Assembly: GCA_964403185.1 (NCBI GenBank)
Contig: CAYOFK010000102.1
Location: 1-10,952 of the forward strand
Length of the DNA stretch: 10,952 nucleotides
Direction of reading: 5' to 3'
Source: CAYOFK01 sp964403185
GTDB lineage: Bacteria; Bacteroidota; Bacteroidia; Bacteroidales; VadinHA17
Under the pieces are notes generated by a model. It ran no database searches. It worked only from the letters and a program-made list of their open reading frames with translations, and was not told where the DNA came from. Made by a program: the position numbers and the translations under genes. Below are positions 5,628 through 10,952 of this stretch, in pieces. How positions within the stretch are numbered: position 1 is the first letter of the stretch; each line of letters opens with the position of its first letter.

Positions 5628-8393
5628 TTATTTCTTCTTTTTCACCCTGGATTCAGCTTTTTGTTTATCAAGGTAAGACACGCCTGTTTCAATCCATGTC
5701 TTAGCCGGTTTGCCCAGAAGATAGTGATCAAAAAATTCATTGATCTTTCTGGTATAGTCCAGCATGTTCTCATCCTTACGGACTGAATGATTCTCACCGG
5801 CATATACCAGCATGATCATGGGTTTCTCCATCCGGCGCATGGTGATATAGAATTCGATGCCCTGGTGCCAGTCAACGGCTCCGTCTTCATCTCCAAAGGC
5901 TACCAGGATGGGTGTCTTAATATTCAGGGCCTGAAAAATGGGAGAATTGTTGATGTATTCCTCCATCAAATTCCAGTAGGGTTCCCTGAGCCGTCCCTGG
6001 CTGGTTTCAAAAATGGTCTGATCCGGGGTGCCTGAGTTCCAGTAAATGGAATTATACATGCTGATCATGTTGGTGAGTGGTGCCCCGGCAACGGCGGCTG
6101 AGAACAGACCGGTCTGGGTGATGATGAAGGACGTCTGGTAGGCGCCCCAGCTATGACCCATGATCCCAAGCTTTGATTCATCGATCATTCCGGTTTTCAG
6201 GACTTTTTGAACGGCTGGCACCACACAATCAACAGCAGACTCACCCGGATGATTCGTTTTATAAACGATATCAGGCTGAAACACAAAATAACCCTGCTGT
6301 ACATAATTGGTAATGTTATAAAAACTTTTACGGGAAGGGTTGATATAGTTGTTCAGGCTGTTGGAACGGATCTCATAGATGTACACGAGCATGGGGTATT
6401 TCTTACCTGCTTCATAATTGGCCGGATAATGCAGCACGCCCTGTAATTCTTTTCCATCTGCATTTAAAAACGATATCAGTTCGGTCTTTCCCCAGGCAAA
6501 TTTTTCCTGTTGTGGATTGGTAGATGTTATTTGAACCGGTTTTTTAAATTTTGCATCCACAACAAAAAGATCCGGTGAGTCTGTATAGGTGTTGCTGACG
6601 AATATGAATGTGCCGGCCGATTTAGCTTTAGCAAGTCTGCTGTTACTACTGGCATTATAATGCAGTTGTTCCAGTTTCCCTTTGATCGTCAGCCTGGCAA
6701 ATCCGGAATATTTGGTTTTATCGCCAAACATTGAAAAATACAGGGGTTGAGCCGGATCGAGCCAGGGTTCTTCATGGTCGAGCTTCCGGATCCTGTAGAT
6801 GATCTGGTTCTCACGTCCGGAGGTTATTTTTTCGGCCCCACTGCCATCCGGATTTACAGCCCAGACATCGTATTCATCGTAGAGGTAAACTTTTTCATCT
6901 CCTTTCAGCCATCCCCCGTTTCCGAATGGGGGTTTGATGTCCATTGGCAGGTCATACCGGACATTCCAGAAAGGAACATCTATAGTTTCAGTGAGATTTC
7001 TGTGCCGACTTGCTGCAATATCATACACGAACCAGTTATTGTCTTTGAAATAGAGAATGTATTTGCCGGCGGGAGAGGTATAAAAATCCGTCAGGTGGTT
7101 TTTTAAAACCGGTCTTTTATCACCTGTTTTTGTATCAACAATATAATGATCTGCAAAGCTAGCCCTGAATTGGGGCATGTATGGTTTCACATCATAGTAG
7201 TAATAATGTTTTTGGTCGCCGGTGAGTCTGCCACGATCAAGTTCATTGTGGGAGAGTCTGACAAACTTCTTTTCGTTGAAGTGCCAAACCGAAAGATGGG
7301 TGAAATTCTTATCGGTGTTGTGAGTGCGCTTCTGTCTTGGTTGAATGGGGTCGTCTTTCCAATGCCAGATATCCACCCCCGGAAGCTTTTCATCATCTGC
7401 TTCTTTTTTTGATTCTTTTTTGTCGTTTTCTTCATTGTCCTCCTGTTTCTTTTCCTTCTGTTCCTTTTTGGTCCAGTCATGGATCCCGAAAAATATGGAT
7501 GACAGATCGTCAGACCAGCGTGGTGTAAAACTTTCTTTAATCCTCATGGAATCGGGAAAGTTCACAATTTTTACCGGGTCCACAATAATTTTGTCTGAAG
7601 GTTGATAGGCATCCCTGAAAGCATAGATCTTGTGTGAGGCTTCTTCATACAGTGTATCGTACCAGGTTTGCATGAATGCAAGGGCACGGCCCTTACGTTC
7701 CCAAACCAATTTTCTGAATGTTGAAGTATCACTTGCCAGGACATGAACTTTATAGGCGCCCAGATCGAAAAGTTCCACACCGTTTCCCAGTTTTTTCTCA
7801 GTTGCAATGATGTAGGCCAGGCGGTCTCCTTTTTTATTGAATCCCCATTCGGAAACATTCCCAATGTTCCGGGTGGTGCCGGTTTTCAGGTTCCTCAGGA
7901 GCAGATCGCTTCCGGGATTCTTACTTTTTTCGGGGGAATACATTTTCATCCCAAGATGGGTGGCGTCTTCTGAGAATCTGAAGGATTGTATGTCTTCAAA
8001 CAGAACTTCTTCACCGGTTGTCAGGTTCAGAAGTTTCATTTTATATCTGACAGCTTCTTTCTTTTTCTTTTTCTTTTTGGTTTCTTTATCTGAATAGCCT
8101 ATCCTGACAGCTGCCCATTTTGAGTCCTCAGAGAAAGCAAGGCCTGACCCAAATGGTAAGCTATAAAGTTTTTCTCCTCTGGCACTTTTAATATACATGG
8201 TATCGTTTCCCTCCACGGGCCGTATTGAATAGTTGATCCAACTGCCATCCGGAGAGATGCCATAAGCCCTGATGGATTGCCACTGATCATAGTCTTCTTT
8301 TTGAAGTGTGGGTTTTGTGTTTTGGGAATACACCCATACAGTGCATGAGAACAAGAAAGAAAGCAGGAAGGTTTTCAAGAAAAAATTTTTCAT
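5628..8393 (-). CDS. Exported S9-family (prolyl oligopeptidase-like) serine peptidase
   Basis: Predicted secreted or periplasmic peptidase of 921 aa, in the size range of bacterial S9 enzymes. An N-terminal signal (K2-K7 basic, hydrophobic 8-21) probably ends at VYS-QN (after S23); the alternative LFSC17 is a poor lipobox. Residues about 30-630 form the beta-propeller gate. The alpha/beta hydrolase runs from about 640 to 900 with nucleophile S748 in GHSWGAY, D837 in GDEDGAV and H869 in GENHSVR; Y673 in VYIYE sits where S9 enzymes place the oxyanion tyrosine, but the usual GGP after it is EIR. Two charged low-complexity insertions are odd: seven lysines at 106-112 and a Lys/Glu/Asp run at 309-336, likely surface loops of the propeller. 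GHSWGAY is closer to S9D-like glutamyl peptidases or generic S9 members than to DPP4 (GWSYGG), so cleavage after proline is not established. It follows the SPOR lipoprotein gene by 82 nt on the same strand. Confidence 0.9.
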   Translation of the reverse strand: MKNFFLKTFLLSFLFSCTVWVYSQNTKPTLQKEDYDQWQSIRAYGISPDGSWINYSIRPVEGNDTMYIKSARGEKLYSLPFGSGLAFSEDSKWAAVRIGYSDKETKKKKKKKEAVRYKMKLLNLTTGEEVLFEDIQSFRFSEDATHLGMKMYSPEKSKNPGSDLLLRNLKTGTTRNIGNVSEWGFNKKGDRLAYIIATEKKLGNGVELFDLGAYKVHVLASDTSTFRKLVWERKGRALAFMQTWYDTLYEEASHKIYAFRDAYQPSDKIIVDPVKIVNFPDSMRIKESFTPRWSDDLSSIFFGIHDWTKKEQKEKKQEDNEENDKKESKKEADDEKLPGVDIWHWKDDPIQPRQKRTHNTDKNFTHLSVWHFNEKKFVRLSHNELDRGRLTGDQKHYYYYDVKPYMPQFRASFADHYIVDTKTGDKRPVLKNHLTDFYTSPAGKYILYFKDNNWFVYDIAASRHRNLTETIDVPFWNVRYDLPMDIKPPFGNGGWLKGDEKVYLYDEYDVWAVNPDGSGAEKITSGRENQIIYRIRKLDHEEPWLDPAQPLYFSMFGDKTKYSGFARLTIKGKLEQLHYNASSNSRLAKAKSAGTFIFVSNTYTDSPDLFVVDAKFKKPVQITSTNPQQEKFAWGKTELISFLNADGKELQGVLHYPANYEAGKKYPMLVYIYEIRSNSLNNYINPSRKSFYNITNYVQQGYFVFQPDIVYKTNHPGESAVDCVVPAVQKVLKTGMIDESKLGIMGHSWGAYQTSFIITQTGLFSAAVAGAPLTNMISMYNSIYWNSGTPDQTIFETSQGRLREPYWNLMEEYINNSPIFQALNIKTPILVAFGDEDGAVDWHQGIEFYITMRRMEKPMIMLVYAGENHSVRKDENMLDYTRKINEFFDHYLLGKPAKTWIETGVSYLDKQKAESRVKKKK

Positions 8394-8417
8394 TTTGATG
8401 TGTATTAGATTTTAACA

Positions 8418-8433
8418 GGAGACACTTATCTCC
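8418..8433 (-). other. Small hairpin in the leader of the S9 peptidase gene
   Basis: GGAGA (8418-8422), loop of 6, TCTCC (8429-8433) lies 25 nt upstream of the peptidase start in the 82-nt gap after the lipoprotein gene. Stem of 5 bp only; it could be a weak end of the upstream transcript or nothing functional. Confidence 0.25.
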
Positions 8434-8475
8434 AGGGTCATGAAAGCAATAAAAAATGATTTAAACAGGTCAAGT

Positions 8476-8952
8476 CTATTCGGGATAAATATACAACCAG
8501 GCATCTATCTCAACGGTATCACGGAATCTTTCCAGGAGGACCCATGCTTTGGAAAGATCATCCAGATCCATGGCAGAAACCAGATCAAAACCTTCAACTT
8601 CCGGATAGATCTTTGTTTCATACCCCATATTAGTATAATAAGCAGCATGGTCTGCCGCATATTCTGGGGTGATAAAACTACCTACAATGATATGAAACCT
8701 GAATTGGGTATTAAGGATCCTTTGTTCTTCTTCTGCCCGGGCAACAGAATCAGCCAGGATCTGTAGGCGGATTCGTTCAATTTCCGCTGTCTGTGCCTGT
8801 TTAATGGAATCCGCTACCCTGATACTGTCCACCCTGATCTGGTGCAATTCCTGAGTATCTTTTCCTTTTCCAAACCAGCCTTTTTCACGGATAAATTTAC
8901 AGGAAGGCAGAATGAGCGACAGTGTTAAAAGAATTACAATCAGTTGTTTCAT
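8476..8952 (-). CDS. SPOR-domain lipoprotein
   Basis: Small (158 aa) predicted lipoprotein. The signal MKQLIVILLTLSLILPSC gives a lipobox LPSC with lipidated C18. Residues about 33-82 are charged and helix-forming, with repeated VDSIRVADSI / IRLQILADSV-like units (41-70) suggesting a short coiled coil or stalk. Residues about 84-156 match a SPOR fold: RFHIIVGSF opening strand, a helix rich in A and Y, GYETKIYPEVEGFDLVSAMDL, then a final helix and strand ending in AWLYI. SPOR domains bind peptidoglycan stripped of stem peptides, usually at division sites, so this protein probably sits in the periplasm anchored to a membrane. It is first in a possible two-gene unit with the S9 peptidase (82-nt gap), though no functional link between them is known to me. 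The start is fixed by the signal peptide. Confidence 0.88.
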   Translation of the reverse strand: MKQLIVILLTLSLILPSCKFIREKGWFGKGKDTQELHQIRVDSIRVADSIKQAQTAEIERIRLQILADSVARAEEEQRILNTQFRFHIIVGSFITPEYAADHAAYYTNMGYETKIYPEVEGFDLVSAMDLDDLSKAWVLLERFRDTVEIDAWLYIYPE

Positions 8953-8991
8953 GTTCGTTTAGTTGTGTGAACTGAATTTGAAAGGGGTATA

Positions 8992-8999
8992 CAAAATTA
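8992..8999 (-). promoter_or_regulatory. Possible -7 box upstream of the SPOR lipoprotein gene
   Basis: Minus-strand TAATTTTG fits TAnnTTTG and lies 40 nt before the lipoprotein ATG. No TTG is found 19-21 nt further upstream, so only half of the expected promoter is visible. Confidence 0.3.
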
Positions 9000-9101
9000 A
9001 TAAAATATAGGCAGAAAGATTAGAAATGTCGAAATTAACACGGATAATTGAATTGTGTGGGTGCTCCTTTCGTTTTTTGGGAGGAGCCTGATTTCGGTTC
9101 A

Positions 9102-9132
9102 GCCGCTTAGCGCTTTAGAAGCGCTTAGCGGC
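9102..9132. repeat. Long intergenic palindrome, copy 3
   Basis: GCCGCTTAGCGCTT (9102-9115), loop TAG, AAGCGCTTAGCGGC (9119-9132), with a single T/T mismatch. Unlike copies 1 and 2 it lies between divergent genes, upstream of both, so it cannot be a terminator for either neighbour in view. This placement is the best argument that the family is an interspersed repeat rather than a set of terminators. Confidence 0.85.
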
Positions 9133-9150
9133 GGAACTGGGCGGCGGAAC
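9128..9150. repeat. Short direct repeat abutting palindrome copy 3
   Basis: GCGGCGGAAC occurs at 9128-9137 and again at 9141-9150 (13-nt period), overlapping the right arm of palindrome copy 3 and followed by a further AAGCGGC at 9152-9158. The run of GCGGC units looks like partial duplication of the palindrome end. Confidence 0.5.
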
Positions 9151-9183
9151 AAAGCGGCAGGGCTTAACAGCCGGTATCGGGTA

Positions 9184-9231
9184 AGATTGTCATATTAATA
9201 ATTCTCGTAACTTTGAATCTATTGACAATCT
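9184..9231. promoter_or_regulatory. 9-bp inverted repeat surrounding a candidate promoter
   Basis: AGATTGTCA (9184-9192) and its exact reverse complement TGACAATCT (9223-9231) are separated by 30 nt. The left arm contains the -33-like TTG and the spacer holds the -7 box of the candidate promoter for the propeller gene. It could be a dyad operator or looped transcription factor site. I know of no regulator with this site. Confidence 0.4.
9186..9215 (+). promoter_or_regulatory. Candidate promoter of the propeller sensor gene
   Basis: TAACTTTG (9208-9215) fits TAnnTTTG; ATTG (9186-9189) stands 18 nt upstream, one base short of the usual 19-21. Transcription would start near 9220, leaving a leader of about 145 nt to ATG 9366. 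Confidence 0.45.
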
Positions 9232-9365
9232 GGTGACGTATCAGGCATACTTAAGCACAACCAGGTCTTGATCATTGATGTTTTTTCCCTGAGAAAGCAC
9301 AAAATATCTTGGATTTATCATGCGCAGCACATTTGATACGACACCAGGCATGGAACAGCTTTAAT

Positions 9366-10952
9366 ATGAAATGGAGTTTCAATGCATACATATGCCTTTT
9401 TATGCTGCTGTCTTTTCTGTCCGGAAAAACCAGTGCACAGGAAGGCATCCCGTTTATTAGCAATTACAACCTTCCGGCCGGATATAACAGTCAGAACCGG
9501 GCCATTGTTCAGGACGACCAGGGCACGATGCTGTTCGCGAACCGGCGAGGCATTCTGACTCATGATGGATCAGAATGGAAAAATCTGGATATTGATATCG
9601 TCCCTTATGCGCTGGCCATGGATACCGTCTCGGGCAGGATCTATGTTGGCAGTAAGAATTCATATGGATATATTGAAAAGGATGCTTATGGCATCTATGA
9701 ATACCTGCAACTCTCTACAGAAGGTAAAAGCTATGGCACCATAACAAACATCTCATTTTCTGAACCCTGTGTATATTTTTACAGTCATGAAAACATTTCG
9801 ATTTATGATCCGACCCGGATAAAGCCTGAAAAAAACATTCATACTTCCGGTACAGAATCATTTACGGGCTATTTTTTGCATGATTCGGATCTGTATGTCA
9901 ACATCTCTGAGAAAGGACTTCATTTTCTGTCAGGGAATTACCTTAAGGCTTTCCCCGGCGGGTCCCTTTTTGACAATGTGGTGATCACCTTCTTTGAAAA
10001 AACAGATGCGTCGCATACCCTACTGGGAACTGACAACAGCTTTTTATACCTTTTTAACGGAAGGAATTTTGAAGATTTAGTTCTGAAGGATGAAGAGTAT
10101 TTTTTTAATGCGGTGATCACCGGAGGAACCATTCTGGCTGATGATGGACTTGCCCTTGCAACCCGGACCGGGGGATGTGTGATTGTTGATCTGAAAACCG
10201 GTGAAACCAGGCATACAATTAATTACCAATCAGGTTTGCCTGATGATGAGATATACTGTATAACAACAGATATGGAAAATGGGATTTGGTTGACCCATGA
10301 GGCAGGAGCCACCTGTGTGGATCTTGTACTACCCATAAAAAACTTTAATGCTTTCAAAGGTCTTGATGGGAATCTGTCGGAAGCAATCACCTTTAATAAC
10401 ACGCTGTATATATCCACAAGCGAAGGGGTGTATTACCTTGAATCCAGAAAGAATTTCAAAGAAAAGGAGATCCTTGTACGGGCGCCTCCCAAAACATCTG
10501 TTCAGGTGCCGCATACCGTTCAACCGGAACAGGAAGAACCCATCATTGCTGCTTTTGAAGAGACCAGCGTCGCATCTGACACCACAAAAAGGAAAGGTGG
10601 ATTCTCCCGGTTTTTATCACGTATATTTCAACCGGATAAATCTGAAAAATTACCGGAACATACAGATACGGCAGAACCACCTCCGGCACCGGAACCTGTT
10701 ATTTCTGACCGGTTCGGAACTACCTCACAAAAACCTGAATTCATCAGGAAAAAGGTAGTCACCCTGGAATCCTTAACATACGAGTTCACAAAGATTAAAG
10801 GCTTGAATGCCAAGTGCCGGCAACTGATGGTTTGTAATAACCAGCTTTTTGTTGCCTCCAATACCGGCTTGTACAGAATCGTTGGGGATGAGAGTAGTTT
10901 TGTTATTTCCGATGCTTATATTCATGTCATATACCAGGAATCAAACCATCCG
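9366..10952 (+). CDS. Exported Reg_prop-type propeller sensor protein, 3' end missing
   Basis: Open from ATG 9366 to the window edge (529 codons, no stop). Signal peptide at 1-24 (hydrophobic 8-19, cut after KTSA before QE). The mature start GIPFISNYNLPAGYNSQNRAIVQD, followed by GTMLFANRRGILTHDGSEWKNL (51-73), is the usual opening of Bacteroidetes periplasmic propeller sensors, whose full forms often end in a Y_Y_Y domain and then a histidine kinase or DNA-binding region; which applies here is outside the window. A clear regulator-propeller blade is at 302-317 (DMENGIWLTHEAG). Residues about 372-461 are an unusual Pro/Glu/Lys-rich low-complexity stretch (RAPPKTS to PEFIRKK), after which blade-like sequence resumes (QLFVASNTGLYRI). 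Start chosen from the signal peptide; no Shine-Dalgarno site. It is divergent from the SPOR gene. The ligand cannot be guessed from sequence. Confidence 0.82.
   Translation, partial: MKWSFNAYICLFMLLSFLSGKTSAQEGIPFISNYNLPAGYNSQNRAIVQDDQGTMLFANRRGILTHDGSEWKNLDIDIVPYALAMDTVSGRIYVGSKNSYGYIEKDAYGIYEYLQLSTEGKSYGTITNISFSEPCVYFYSHENISIYDPTRIKPEKNIHTSGTESFTGYFLHDSDLYVNISEKGLHFLSGNYLKAFPGGSLFDNVVITFFEKTDASHTLLGTDNSFLYLFNGRNFEDLVLKDEEYFFNAVITGGTILADDGLALATRTGGCVIVDLKTGETRHTINYQSGLPDDEIYCITTDMENGIWLTHEAGATCVDLVLPIKNFNAFKGLDGNLSEAITFNNTLYISTSEGVYYLESRKNFKEKEILVRAPPKTSVQVPHTVQPEQEEPIIAAFEETSVASDTTKRKGGFSRFLSRIFQPDKSEKLPEHTDTAEPPPAPEPVISDRFGTTSQKPEFIRKKVVTLESLTYEFTKIKGLNAKCRQLMVCNNQLFVASNTGLYRIVGDESSFVISDAYIHVIYQESNHP

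Noticed and set aside
8061..8078. Three tandem CTTTTT units as a phase-variation tract
   Set aside because: The unit is 6 nt, so slippage would only add or remove Lys pairs without shifting the frame, and three copies is short.
8440..8766. 108-codon plus-strand ORF over the SPOR lipoprotein gene
   Set aside because: It lies antisense to a gene with a signal peptide, lipobox and SPOR domain and has no recognisable features.
1493..9132. CRISPR array from the repeated palindromes
   Set aside because: Only three copies about 3.6-4 kb apart, strongly self-complementary, with genes between them and no regular spacers.
9184..9231. Invertible (phase-variable) promoter
   Set aside because: The 30-nt spacer is far shorter than known Bacteroides invertible promoters, and no recombinase gene is visible; a protein-binding dyad is more likely.

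Overview
The window reads as a piece of a Bacteroidetes (probably Bacteroidales-like) chromosome, likely from an anaerobe. Reasons: candidate promoters fit the Bacteroidetes consensus (TTG, about 18-21 nt, TAnnTTTG) rather than -35/-10 boxes; Shine-Dalgarno sites are mostly absent; the secreted proteins (S9 peptidase ending its signal in YSQ, SPOR lipoprotein, Reg_prop-type propeller sensor) are typical of that phylum; and an oxygen-sensitive glycyl radical enzyme is encoded with its activase. The taxonomic call is an inference from style, not from a marker gene.

Layout. 1-1373 (+): 3' part of pepD, an M20C dipeptidase. 1374-1755: intergenic, with a degenerate dispersed repeat, palindrome copy 1, a candidate promoter and a leader of about 155 nt. 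1756-2553 (+): radical SAM activase of the PflA type. 2684-5047 (+): glycyl radical enzyme whose active-site residues match trans-4-hydroxy-L-proline dehydratase (HypD). 5048-5627: convergent intergenic region with palindrome copy 2, a 130-bp MITE-like element with 15-bp terminal inverted repeats, and a possible terminator. 8393-5628 (-): secreted S9-family peptidase. 8952-8476 (-): SPOR-domain lipoprotein just upstream on the same strand. 8953-9365: divergent intergenic region with palindrome copy 3 and an inverted repeat around a candidate promoter. 9366-10952 (+): start of a large exported propeller protein, cut by the window end.

How the genes may work together. The activase installs the glycyl radical on HypD, which dehydrates 4-hydroxyproline to pyrroline-5-carboxylate, a precursor of proline. 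A secreted S9 peptidase and a cytosolic dipeptidase on either side fit a hydroxyproline-peptide (collagen-like) diet, but this is inference: no P5C reductase or transporter is visible here, and the peptidases are common housekeeping types.

The intergenic DNA is unusually rich in repeats: three copies of one long palindrome, two copies of a second degenerate repeat, and a MITE carrying two further hairpins.
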